DNA of 60,000 bases from Liolophura sinensis (taxonomy: Eukaryota; Mollusca; Polyplacophora; Chitonida; Chitonidae). The stretch covers positions 7,178,044-7,238,043 of the forward strand of contig NC_088301.1 of assembly GCF_032854445.1 (NCBI RefSeq), read 5' to 3'. Below are positions 1-10,578 of the stretch, piece after piece (the first letter of the stretch is position 1; every line of letters starts with the position of its first letter). The notes under the pieces are model-generated. The model was not told where the DNA came from. It did not search any database and saw nothing but the letters and a program-made list of their open reading frames with translations. The translations under genes and the position numbers were made by a program.

Positions 1-128
1 CGTAAGTGGCTCCTCATCTCCTGTCTGTGGGGTTTCTCCAAACTGGAATTTCATCTTTATTAAGGTTATGTTTTATGGAAACATTACCTTTATTAGAATG
101 TTGTTTAACAAACGGCAACACCATATGC

Positions 129-789
129 TTAGAACTGTTTGCCCATCAGGAACACAGACTCGTTGACGCCAGCAAACACAGCGTTGCCCTTACACTTCCA
201 TTCAAAAATCGGGGCCTCCATAAGGCACTCGAAACCCAGCTTGTCCAAAACTCTCATGGACACCCGGTTAGTAGCTGCGGCGACCACACAGCTGATTCCG
301 TGTTGCTTCCCAATGTTAGCCACATTCAGGACAATGTTTTTGAGAACACCCTTCCCAGCGTGTTTAAAATGAACCGTTCCGTATCGCATTCTTAAGAATA
401 CGTCGACATCGTATTTTTGAAAAATGTTAACACGTGACACAACAGAATTTTCCACGAACTCTCTGTTAAAAATGTCCAAAGTTTTTTCTTTCTCCGATGT
501 AGTTTGTAATGGCATTGGTGACTTCTGATTAACCTGCTCGGCGAGTGATAGTCGACTTTGAAGACTGACACCAGCTACATCACCAGACGAGTCCATCGCA
601 ACCACAGACAAGGATGGTGTAATTATTGAGAAATGTTGGTCGACCATAAGTTTACAATCTATCTTTGGGTCCATGTCAAGTATTTGGCACACTGGGTTTC
701 TCAGGAAAAACTGATCGTAGAGAAACTGACGAACTACAGGCTTGTCCTCCTCTGTCATTGGCCGATATACGATTTCGCTAACATGGCCT
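129..789 (-). CDS. AANAT-like GNAT N-acetyltransferase, terminal coding exon (5' partial)
   Basis: Seen: an open frame of 219 codons runs to a TAA at 129-131 (minus strand). It is preceded by a strong acceptor, a pyrimidine-rich tract ending TTTTTGCAG at 790-798, so the exon begins at 789 in codon phase 2. The first in-frame ATG (758) is probably not the true start, because EIVYRPMTEEDKPVVRQFL reads through it and looks like the normal start of the GNAT fold. Near the C-terminal half, KHAGKG fits the Q/R-x-x-G-x-G acetyl-CoA loop with Lys in first place, followed by a helix and then VAAATNRVSMRVLDKLGFE, typical of the GNAT C-terminal region. Known: insect-type arylalkylamine/dopamine N-acetyltransferases move acetyl from acetyl-CoA to arylalkylamines in the cytosol. 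Inferred: membership of this broad family; the substrate cannot be read. A 5' exon must exist upstream (above 789) but I could not find it. Confidence 0.78.
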
Positions 790-1721
790 CTGCAAAAATC
801 AGGAAAACGTTTGTAACTGTTACGTCTAACTTATACTGTACAGTTGGATTAAGGGGCAGAGCTGAAATTACGAAAGCATATGTATGCAGCTGGTTAATAC
901 TAGGAAGTCGTAGCTTTTATAAATTTGCTTACTGGATTGGTGTTTTTACTCAAGAATATTTCATTTATACGACAGTGGCCAGCATCATGGTGGGAGGAAA
1001 CCGGCAGAGCCTTGAGAAAACCCACGAACGTCCGTAGGTTGTTGGGTGGCAGATCGTACGGCTATAATAAATGTTGGTTTCATATATTACTGGAGAACCT
1101 TGCAAATTAGGAAATCAACAAAACTATATTCGCCAGTTGGAAATATGGAGTGTATTGATAACTAATACCCACGGGTTTTAAAGAGGCCAGGTTACTGTGC
1201 AGTGCAATTGCAAGATTGTAAGGTCTTAGCCGGCTCCAAAGCATTAGTTTGTTTATGTTTTAGATTTTTAGGACCTACATTCGTGGTGTGAAGATGAATG
1301 TGCTGTAACATAATGGAGAAAATCAATTTTCTTCTGACACTGGTGAGAGCAAACCTATGATAATGAACATAATTTCGGTCAACCGGAGCAGTGCAGTGGT
1401 TTGTGTTCGGTAATGGTTGTCTCTCGATGAAAGAAATTCTCACATTTCCTGAAAAAAAAAAACTGAGTTAGCCCGAATTTAGTGACTCAGTCACGTTACC
1501 GGCAACAAACCGCTATCACTGGAAATGCGACCATTTTGTATCATACAACTAAAGAGCGCGAAAAGACAACACTAAAATTTTATTGTAAAAAACATGATTT
1601 GACCGGTATTTTATGAACTAAGTAGAACACATAGCGGCAGTACACTCTAAACTGGAACAATGACGCAGAATTGTGTTATGGTAACAGAATACATTTCTGC
1701 ATCCCTCACACTCTTAAAGTG
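790..1721. other. Upstream region of the acetyltransferase exon, no gene seen
   Basis: No exon with flanking splice sites could be recognised here. The only explained sequence is a SINE-A fragment at about 936-1055. The missing 5' exon of the acetyltransferase should lie here or further right. Confidence 0.5.
936..1055 (-). repeat. SINE-A fragment (3' half)
   Basis: This matches the tail half of the common SINE-A seen many times in this window, in reverse orientation: CTCAAGAATATTTC, the CAGCATCATGGTGGGAGG block, then CCGGCAGAGCC. The tRNA-derived head is missing. Confidence 0.7.
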
Positions 1722-1993
1722 TTACATTTAACAGTGTAAAGATCAAGAGGAGTGCTGGCTGCACATATAAGAGTTATCTGGCCAGTTAACACTCGTCGAA
1801 CTGTTCACATTCCAACAGTTTGCTAATCAACATATTAAATCAACACTTGAAACAGGGTGAAAAAAAAATTAACACTTCTAATGCAGTTGGAATATGAACA
1901 TCTTTGAAACATTAACAATAATAAAACTGGTCAGATACATGTAACTCTCATAAGTGCAGTTACTCTTCGAGATCCTTACGGTGTTAAATGTAA
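1722..1993. mobile_element. Foldback MITE with long inverted arms
   Basis: The left end TTACATTTAACA and the right end TGTTAAATGTAA are inverted copies. The similarity continues inward for roughly 100-130 bases on each side (blocks such as AGAGTTA, CTGGCCAGTT and ATTCCAAC recur inverted). There is no open frame. The element is diverged, so it is an old copy. The family cannot be named. Confidence 0.6.
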
Positions 1994-2688
1994 TATTAAG
2001 TTTTAAGAGAAAAGATAACAGACTTGTTAAATTATAAAACTAACAGATTATTTTTTGGAGGGTGTATCCTTCGCTGTGTCCAAAATCAACAAGGGTAGGG
2101 GATGAAGACACAAAACTGGAGATGGAGCCAAATCATACATGAAATCGACGCACGGGGCTTCGATAAAAATATACCTATAGACATGTCTCAATTCCATGAT
2201 TAATAAGGGATGAATAATTTATTTATTAGGTTTGTTTGAGTGGTGTTTAACGGTTTATTCACATTTTTTTTCACTTCAGTATTAATATAGGCCTATGTCA
2301 ATTAGGTTTATGGGCAGATTAAACCGTAGAGCCTGCGAAAAATCACGCGCGCACTTCGCTTCCTTCATGACAGGCGGTATTATGGGTGAACATGCAAAAA
2401 CTGGATTGGAGCCTAAGAGACTATGCATGGGTGAAGGGGTTGGGTCGGTCGTCTATGAAGAGAAGAAGTGAGACGAACAAGCCAGCTGTAATAGTGGGAG
2501 CGCAGGGGTTAATACAGGCCTATGTATGATATACCGACAAACAACTGCGGGAACAGGTGTTGATCCACCGACCAAATTGGCAAGTTACTGACGAACTTTC
2601 TCGCATATATAACGCACAGATGTGCAGAAGACAAGTAGTATTCAAAGAATGTTTGACCGCGCAAACGTCAACGGAGTGTCGTCGATTG
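1994..2688. other. No recognisable gene or repeat
   Basis: AT-rich sequence with short homopolymer runs. No open frame with coding character or matching splice sites was seen. Confidence 0.4.
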
Positions 2689-2823
2689 CCAGGGTTCCAC
2701 AAGCTCTGAGAGTGGGGGAATCTACAACGAGTACCAGGGTTCCACAAGCTCTGAGAGTGGGGGAATCTATAACGAGTGCCAGGGTTCCTCAAGCTCGGAA
2801 AGCGGGAGAATCAACAAATTTCG
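2689..2823 (+). repeat. 45-bp tandem repeat, three copies
   Basis: Units begin CCAGGGTTCC at 2689, 2734 and 2779. The first two are nearly identical and the third is more diverged. The period is a multiple of three, so open frames on both strands run through it (for example 2622-2927), but nothing else suggests a gene. Confidence 0.85.
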
Positions 2824-3294
2824 TGTCCAAGGTCGGGTTTGAATGTGCCTCTGGTTTGTCCCAGCAGTTGGGGAAGTCAGTATTACGTGAAATATATCTC
2901 TCTTGTGCCGACCTACAATCACTCTAGAGGTCAACACTCTAGCCGACCTACATACCATCACAAACAAGCCATAATGCCTGCTTGCATTTGATATAATGTG
3001 AAGTCGTACCTACTATGCTTGTGAGAAGTGAGCAGACGCCTGTCTGCCAAACTGCCTCCCTGGTACAATCGGAGGAATCTTACGCACGAGGTCAACATCC
3101 TTGCCATGTTTCGTTTCTTAGCTCATTTACGAAACTGTTGTTGAGATATAAACATAGCTGATATGACCCTAGACAGTTGTTCCCTGAACGAGGCTCACTC
3201 GTGTAACATATCTAGATCTGTGCAGACCTAGACAGACAATACGCCTGTAAGCTATTCATGTCAGGTTCATCAACATGTTTGCTCACTTATAAAC

Positions 3295-3339
3295 ATGGAG
3301 ACCACAGGTATGGAGACCACAGGTATGGAGACCACAGGT
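3295..3339 (+). repeat. 15-bp perfect tandem repeat, three copies
   Basis: The unit ATGGAGACCACAGGT is repeated exactly at 3295, 3310 and 3325. This is a short minisatellite in otherwise unassigned sequence (2824-3604). Confidence 0.9.
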
Positions 3340-3604
3340 ATCCGTACCACCCTCTCAAGCAGAATGCCACCGTTTACATTGTGCACGTAGGACCTTCATA
3401 ACGCAACATAACACTCGGGGAATAAATAATTTGTGCCAGTTAGTAAGCGATATGAGTGGGAAAAAATAATGTGATGCATTTCAGAAATAACACCAGAAAG
3501 ACCTTTATTTTTTCACACATGAATACTATAGAGAGATCGAGAAGAGAGTTCATCAGTGCAGTATATATAGTAATGGGATACGTTCATCGTAGTGTCTCCA
3601 GTAG

Positions 3605-4195
3605 CAGCGGAGTGGGGTAACGTAATAACTCTCATCGTGTAATAGCACGGGTTGCGAGAATTACGGAGAGATACAGCAGAAACGTGTCAGATTGACCGTA
3701 AGAAAGTGCATTAAATCGTCCCTGGCATAAACCGACGTCAACCGTGAGGTCGCTGGAATTAACCACAGGCGCTCAACACCAGCCCGTAAACCCTATATGT
3801 GCCATGTACCACCCTATATATATGTAGGTGGCTGTTTTCGAGCGCCTGTGAATTAACCAACCTGTTGTGAGACTTGCCGAACGTAACGGGCGCATAGCAA
3901 TCACGTCTGTTCGTGAAAAATAATGACATTTTCCAATTTTGTACCATATAACAGATATTGAGTTACGTACGGAAATGGTTGCTAGAATTGGCCCGGAAAA
4001 TGTGCTTTTTGTTAATTTGTGTAACCTAAGAATGTGTTAGTTTGTAAGACCATGCGACTGACATCAGTTCATGCTAGGGAAGTTTTAGTGCGCGTGTAAA
4101 CAGAGGGTTCCATTCCGTCAGTTCGACACTTTTGGGGCTGTTTCTCCCCGTAACTCTCCCAAGTGCATTGCTCGATGAGAGTTACCCCACTCCCC
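3605..4195. mobile_element. Candidate MITE with diverged terminal inverted repeats of about 70 bp
   Basis: GGAGTGGGGTAAC with CTCTCATCG at 3609-3637 is mirrored by CGATGAGAGTTACCCC at 4173-4188. Similarity continues inward through ACGG-GAGA-ACAGC blocks. The left arm carries an extra 8 bases. No open frame of note lies inside. A smaller element is nested in it at 3764-3850. Confidence 0.5.
3764..3850. mobile_element. Tiny 87-bp foldback element with target duplication
   Basis: CACAGGCGCTC at the left end is mirrored by GAGCGCCTGTG at the right end, and both arms run on to a shared CAGCC/GGCTG. Directly outside each end is AATTAAC (3757-3763 and 3851-3857), a perfect 7-bp direct repeat that fits a target site duplication. 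It lies inside the larger inverted-repeat element at 3605-4195. Confidence 0.65.
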
Positions 4196-4215
4196 AACTA
4201 TGTCTCCATACACTG

Positions 4216-4450
4216 CTTTATTTATTTATTTGATTTGTTTATGATTTACGCCGTGCTCACGAATACTTCTGTTATACAACGGATGCCAGCGTTATGGTGA
4301 AAAAAACCCCGGCAGAGATCAGGTGATCATCGACGACCCGCAAGTTGCTGACAGTCCAGAGGAAGCCCGCATGAGCTGGACTTGAGATCAGAGACCACAT
4401 TGATGAGAGTCATTGTGAAAGGCTGGCAAGCTAACCACCTCGGTCACGAC
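4216..4450 (-). repeat. SINE-A copy, diverged, nearly full length
   Basis: Reverse orientation: an ATTTATTTATTTGAT tail, then TTTACGCCGTGCTCA, CCAGCGTTATGGTG, CATGAGCTGGACTTGA and a degenerate tRNA-like head. The hAT transposon is inserted directly beside it, with its target duplication starting at 4455. Confidence 0.75.
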
Positions 4451-4454
4451 GTTG

Positions 4455-4462
4455 CTTTGAAG
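4455..4462. repeat. Left target site duplication of the hAT element
   Basis: CTTTGAAG, identical to the 8 bases directly after the right terminal inverted repeat at 8581-8588. Confidence 0.9.
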
Positions 4463-7400
4463 CAAGGGTTTAGCCAGCCATACGTCTCCCCGTCCGTGCG
4501 ACGGGCAAACCTCGCGTGCGACAGTGAGACGGGTTGAGCGGATTTGAGACGGGAGCCAAATTATTTTCCAACTAAATAGGTATATGTTGAGACGGTCTAC
4601 AAATCAATAAAACATGAAATGTCCATACCGTCTTATCCTGTCGTTATTTCTTGTCAGGCGGTATTTTAAAAATCATTTAGCTGAACACTACGATAGTTTA
4701 AGAAGGCCTACCGAGCCGAAATGTTAAAATCGACCCTTCGATCAACGTGACCTAGTTATCCAACCAGAGCCGGTATTAGCCGGACAAGGAGTTGTCTCCC
4801 TTTGCTGAAGTACGAAGAGCGGCGAAATTGTCTTAAAACTCCTTCCCTGGATAAAACATTATTTCCATAAACTTTTGGGATATTAAAATGTATTTTAAGT
4901 CTATCGAAAGATTTAATACTTTTGGAATTCCCATCGATAGTACACTCAAACTCGATACACGCACGCGGTACGAAACATCGAACCACGTGGAATCGGTCTG
5001 TGTACTTGTATTTAAGCGCTGAAATTGGAAGATGTCAAAACGTGGCTCTGAGAAATCAGGCAAGATAACGTCTTTCTTCAACAAAGCTTCAACTCGTGCT
5101 AGTGTACACTCAGACACTGGAGAGGATTCTGATTTGGAGCTTGATGTTGAACTCCAGGCACACGCTAGCGTTGACATTAAGTGTGATGGCTCCAGCAGAC
5201 ATGTTGGAAGCGGACCGTCGAGCCAGTGTTGGGAACGGGCCAAAGCGCCGAAAAAAAGGCGGACCGAAACAAAAAAGTTTTCTCCAGGCTGGACGAAGAT
5301 GTTCCCGTGGCTAACTTACTGTCAGGCTGACAACACAATGAAATGTAAAGTGTGCAGTCAGAGTGGGCGACCCGGAGTTTGGACTGAGGGCACGAGAAAT
5401 TTCAGGCCTGGTTTACTATCAGTTTTGTTGACACTCGATTGATTGCTTGATACTGGTATTGTTATACAGAATCATCATCCACATTGTGCTATTAACATTG
5501 CAACTACTGTGACATAAATTTTCAACATGAATGTATTGTTGTCTAAAACAATGGCATTTTAAGATCAAAAATTGTACTTAAAGTACATTTTACAATTTGC
5601 TTTTAAATCGCTTTTAAACACCAACTAATAATTCCAGTTTGTCCATTTTTCAGGCTGAAATCAATTAAACAACATGCAGTCTCAGAACCACATATGTATT
5701 CACTGGCAGGAGCTGACAGCCACCAAAGGACACTTAATCAAGCTAAAGCACACAGAGACAATGCATTCAAGGTTGCACTTAAAACAGTTCTATGGTTAAC
5801 TAATGAGGAAGTGGCTAGGCCTAATGTTAAATACCAAAGTTTGATTCATTTCCTTCAAAACCTTGGTGTTGAAGATGCAAAGTCTTTGAAGAAATCTGGC
5901 AATGCCCAGTACACCAGTCCCAAAATCTTCAACCAACTGCTCGATGCTCTAAATGCAGTTTCCATTCAAGTGCTGAAAGCCGCTATAAGTAATTCCCCTT
6001 TCGTGGGTATTGGGATCGACGAAAGTACGGACCTGTCGCAGGAAAAGCATATCGCAGTGGTTGTACGATATGTTTCCGTAGAGGGCCAAGTGGTAACAAC
6101 CTTCTTGAAACTGGAAGCCATTAAGGATGGAAAAGCCCAATCCCTCTTTGATGCCACTGCCAGCGTGTTGTTACAATTTGGTGTTCCATTCAGTAAGGTT
6201 GTTGGATTGGGCGCCTACGGTGTGAATGTGATGTCAAGCGAGCAGAATGGACTCAACGGCCTCATGAAAGTTCAGAACCCTTACTGTCTCTATGTTCACT
6301 GTGTATGCCACAGACTGGCATTGTCTGTCAGTAACTGCCAACAACGGATACCAGCTCTGGATACATTTACTAAGATCATAGGGAGTGTATATAACTATGT
6401 CCAATACTCCAAGCTTGAGAGGTTCAAAGACATCTCCGCAATACTTGATATGGCCACTGTCAAATTCAAACGTCTTTTTGAGATCAGATGGCTATGCTTG
6501 GGCGAGGCAGTTGTGGCAGTCATAAGGAATTATGAACCTCTGGTGGTTCTTCTCAGCCAACCCAACGACCCAACAGCCATAGGTCTCAATCAACAACTAT
6601 CCTCATTTAAATGGGTGGCCCTCTTACACCTGGTTGCAGATGTGCTGAACACAATTAATCACCTCAGCAGGCTGTTTCAGCACAATGATGTGTCCTTTTC
6701 AGCAATTCGGGGCGAGGTAAAAAATAAATTCCTTTTGAGATTAACAACACCTCATAAGAGTAAATTCAATGCTTGTTAAATATGCTAGGACAAAAACAAA
6801 ATCTTACATAAACGCACTAAGCTGTCCAACCATGAGTTCCAATCTCACTCCATCTTTTTGTGAGAATATAAATCAACTTACCAAAGAACACAGGTTTTCT
6901 CTGGGAAATGCCCAGTGTCAAAATTTTACACCCATGGTGATGATGACCAATTGCTAATCCTACACTGTATGATATAAATATAAGCTCCATTTAAGAAACA
7001 AATGGAATTTTATTAACTCTCAGCATAATAGATAAAACAATAAAACAAAATTTTCCTTTGATTTATTTTTGTTTCTCTTTGCATCTTACAGTGACAGGAT
7101 TGCTTGGAAACAATCAATGACATGAGACAACAGAATGGCCCTTATATGACTAGTTTAATGACCAGCCTGACACCTGAAAATGTGTTCAAAGGAGTTACTC
7201 TGTCTGACGCCAGAGGTCGTCGTGGAGGAAACCAGCAGGAGTGTTCAGGACGATAAGAGATGAGCTTCTTACAACCTTACATGGAAACATAAGGGGGAGA
7301 TTTCCAAGGGTTGATATCTTGGAAGCTATGCAGGTTTGTTGACTTTTCTGTTATCAATGACTCTCATATTACAGGCAATATCTTCAATAACAACATGTGT

Positions 7401-8580
7401 AATACTCTTAGTGCTAAGATACAAAGTTAAACAGGAACTGTTAACAATACAGTGAATGCATCAGTATTTTACTGACAAAACATAGCCACATCTCTAACCA
7501 TGATGGTATACATGGGTCAGTTTTTGAGTTCATGCCAATTAAACAATCAAAAATGTTAACTCAAGCTAACTTTAGTGGGTTTATATACACAGATCTTTGA
7601 ACCAGCCAGCTACCCAGGGCTTGACAGACTTCTGGCATGGGGCAATGTACACTTGGTGACGTCATTGGATCACTATGGGCAGCACAAGATGAACAGTGAA
7701 GGTGTTAGGTTTGATCCACTTGTTGACCCGGACCGATCCAGGGAAGAATTCCTACCCTTCAAGAGAGCTGTGGCTAGGAACCTCGGGCCTACAGAGCTGT
7801 TTCAACACATGTTCAGTCTAATAGATGGACAGGGGCAGCAACAAATTTTCCCAGGTGTCTGAAATAAGTCGTGAAACATACATAAAATTCATAATAAGTA
7901 TACATTCTAAAATAATATATGAAACAACATCTTTAATAAATTACATGTACTTGATTTTTAACTGTTAAAACATTATCTCTTGTGCTGTATTACAGTAGCA
8001 TGTTTTCCCTAAATTTACGTACTTACCCAAAGTTCTCACAAAGTATTCCTGCCTTGGCCAGTAACAAAAGTATGTGTTTTTCTTTCTCCAGAAATGTTCA
8101 AACTGATGGTGCTTTGCCTTTGTATGATGGTGGGGAACGCTGATGCAGAGCGCGTGTTTTCGTGCCAGAATCGGACAAAGACGAGGCTGAGGACGCGGCT
8201 AACTGTAGAGCATCTGGATCAGCTGATCAGGATGTCTTATGCATCACACGGACACCTTGATATAAATGTGGCGCTGGAGCACTTTTTGCAGAGGCCAAGA
8301 AGGCTTTAATGGCATTCGCCCAATGTACAAAGGCAGCTTTCATACAACAGGAACATGTAAAATTTTCAGAGGAAATAACAAAAATGATGATAACATAAAG
8401 AACAGTTGTTTGACTAAATTTTGTCCTCCATTACATAGACCTCTGAATGCCTCTAGATTGCATCTCCGGCAATCTAGGGTCCTGGAGTTTTTGGGGCCTA
8501 GGCAGCCCTTCGACCCCGGCCTATTGCTCCTGGGTCACTCTAGTGAGACACCCTCACCTAACAGCTTGGCTAAACCCCTG
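4463..8580 (+). mobile_element. hAT-superfamily DNA transposon, complete with TIRs and TSD
   Basis: Seen: the left end CAAGGGTTTAGCCAGCC (4463-4479) is mirrored by the right end, whose reverse complement is CAGGGGTTTAGCCAAGC (8564-8580). Both are flanked by a perfect 8-bp direct repeat CTTTGAAG (4455-4462 and 8581-8588). An 8-bp duplication and CA-G-GG-T ends are hallmarks of hAT elements. Inside lies a five-exon hAT transposase on the plus strand (5032-8309). Within the first 100 bases of the left end, GACGGG occurs several times in both directions (GAGACGGG twice), which looks like subterminal transposase-binding repeats (inference). The intact duplication suggests the insertion is not very old, although the transposase is damaged. 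Confidence 0.92.
5032..8309 (+). pseudogene. hAT transposase with BED-type zinc finger, five exons, disabled
   Basis: Exons: 5032-5405, 5654-6716, 7098-7333, 7593-7854, 8092-8309. Phases agree at every junction. Exon 1 has a basic N-terminus and CKVC, and exon 2 opens with KQHAVSEPH, together a BED/TTF-type C2H2 finger. Exon 2 holds the RNase H-like core: GIGIDESTDLS gives the first catalytic Asp, and HCVCHRLAL is the hAT CxxH block. Exon 5 ends with the hAT dimerisation region (NADAERVFS, then RLTVEHLDQLIRMS). Damage: the second catalytic Asp position reads GAYG where the family has S/T-D-G. Exon 3 needs two frame changes, near 7210 and near 7258, to read through. Intron 1 starts GC instead of GT. 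The family role is cut-and-paste transposition; this copy is very probably inactive. It is an element gene rather than a host-domesticated one, because its own TIRs and TSD bracket it. Confidence 0.88.
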
Positions 8581-8588
8581 CTTTGAAG
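8581..8588. repeat. Right target site duplication of the hAT element
   Basis: CTTTGAAG, the exact partner of 4455-4462. Confidence 0.9.
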
Positions 8589-9401
8589 TCAGTCAATAGT
8601 AGGTCTACAGTGCCTGAACGCAGTGGTTTACAATGCAAACGACCGCACAGCCGCGATGTCTTCACATAACTTTATTAAGGTCTATGTTAACAAATCAGTT
8701 GTAAAAATTATAATTTCTGTTGGTAATACTCATGTCAGTGACAGATATGTATACATGTGCAGTATATTTCCATCACACATTAGCTCAGAGGACAAAACCA
8801 GAGCAGCCGAGGGGAGCGTCAAAATGGTCAAAAATGTTTTTTTTTTTATGGCTATTTTGCTTCCCACTATATAGTCCTAACGAGTTCCCTTTAACTCCAA
8901 ACTCCAGTTGCTTGTGACTGGTCAGATCCGGTTTGCAAGGACAGCCTAACGAGTGGGCACCCTATGTTTTGCTCCACCATCCCAACTAATTTCTCTCTTT
9001 CCCCAGCTTCCTAAAATAAAGCAAGGAAATGAAAAGGAGGGGGTGGGGGCCAGGATCTCAACCAAAGGGGCGATGATCCAGGGGCTATACAGGCGTACAC
9101 ATGTTTTAAGAGACAAAAACTGTCTGCCCTCAAGGTTGTGATTAAGAACACTTCACATTTTGGCGTAAATTTAGTATGTAACTACTTTCCGTGGAAATAC
9201 AGTCTATACGAGTTGTGAAATATTTACTCGAATGGAGCATGTGGATAAAATGAACAATGTTAATTATACATTGATCAGTGACTATGCAGGCCGGTGGTCA
9301 GTAGGGTAGTGATGAGAGCATCCTACAAAGGCAAACAAAGACTATCCCAGCCAATTATAGGTGTAGCAGAGGGTCCATGGGTTGAGATGGCGGATAATAC
9401 T
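8589..9401. other. No gene seen
   Basis: Unassigned sequence between the transposon and a SINE-A fragment. Short open frames on the plus strand lack splice sites and coding character. Confidence 0.4.
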
Positions 9402-9545
9402 TATTTGCTTATTTGATTGGAGTTTTATGCCGTACTCAGGAATATTACACTAATACGACGGTGGCCATCATTATGGTTGGAGAAAACCGAGCAGTTTCCG
9501 GGGGAAACCCATGACCATCCACAGGTTGCTGTCAGTCCTTTCGGA
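9402..9545 (-). repeat. SINE-A fragment (3' half)
   Basis: Reverse orientation: TTTGATTGGAGTTTTATGCC, then GAATATTACAC, CATCATTATGG and GGGGGAAACCCATGACC. It ends before the tRNA-like head. Confidence 0.75.
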
Positions 9546-10578
9546 GAAATAGGTACATTTTCACTGAATGCTGAGTTACACTGCCCGATTTTGCAAATTA
9601 CAAAGTTTCAGATACCAATTTTAAATAACGACATGATTGCTTTTCCCCTTTGAGATTAAAATATCTGACCAATAAAATTACAGTACATAATCTGTTAGAA
9701 CAAGTTAACAGAATTGTATTAACATCCGATTCAAAACATTGGGAGAAAGCATTGAGCATTCATTGTGGTTTTTTTTTCTTATATGGAGTGGAAAGGAGGA
9801 GGACTTTGTTTTTCTGTTGGTTTTGGTTGTTCATGAAAAGTGAAGAAGACGGATTCATGGTTAGCTGGAATTTGTTTTATTACACAATATGAAAATCCAG
9901 CAAAACTGAGTAGTGTATTTATAACAGAATTACAATATACAATCCTTACAACATTTTCAAAATTTTAAAGTTACAAGGGATTTGCACAGAATCCTGCTGC
10001 ACATGTTTTTTTATATACTCTTTGGATTTTTTTTTTATATATATTTTTTTTGTAACCAGATGCACAATATTTATTGTTATATTTCGTAAATTGTGTGACT
10101 TTATTATTAAACCATTTCCACACCTCCTACAAATCCACAATTTGTGCCACACAATGTAATGGATACACATGTCCTGTGCTAAAAGGCATGGGTTTAAAAT
10201 CTCATGTCCATTTATTGGACGATTTTCAGGTACAACTGTCCAAATAAACATGTCACAAATAAAATAAAAACAAACTGCACCAATTTAACATGTCACAGTG
10301 GAAATAGCGACTTTTTTTCTTTTTTTTGGGGTAACATTAAAATCCGCTGGACTGCCTTTATAATGCCAACTGTTACTGTTTCCAGAATGCACACTTTCAA
10401 ACATTCACTTTCTGGAGAGTTCCAACTCGCAAGGATACCCCAATAGGTTTAGTTAAAGGGGTCAAAATTCATTCGTAAAAACCCTTTGTTTTCTTCGCTC
10501 AGATGGAGTAAATTCCTTGATGTTAAGGCAGTTGTTGAAGATGGTAACAACAACAATGAGGATGACAAATTGCCTGGG
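9546..10578 (-). other. Probable 3' UTR and downstream flank of Asterix
   Basis: AT-rich sequence directly after the Asterix stop codon (minus strand). Possible polyadenylation signals AATAAA read on the minus strand (TTTATT on plus) lie at 10211-10216, 10100-10105 and 10070-10075. Which of them is used cannot be told. No other gene is visible. Confidence 0.45.

Noticed and set aside
633-1037. 134-codon plus-strand open frame
   Set aside because: The left part is antisense to the acetyltransferase exon and the right part is SINE-A; no gene.
5694-6779. 361-codon frame read as a complete intronless gene
   Set aside because: It is exon 2 of the hAT transposase. The first 13 codons before its ATG are coding, and the last 21 codons run into an intron after the donor at 6717.
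4463-8580. Host-domesticated hAT-derived gene
   Set aside because: The intron-rich structure suggested it at first, but the coding region lies between its own TIRs with a perfect target duplication and carries frameshifts, so it is an ordinary damaged transposon copy.
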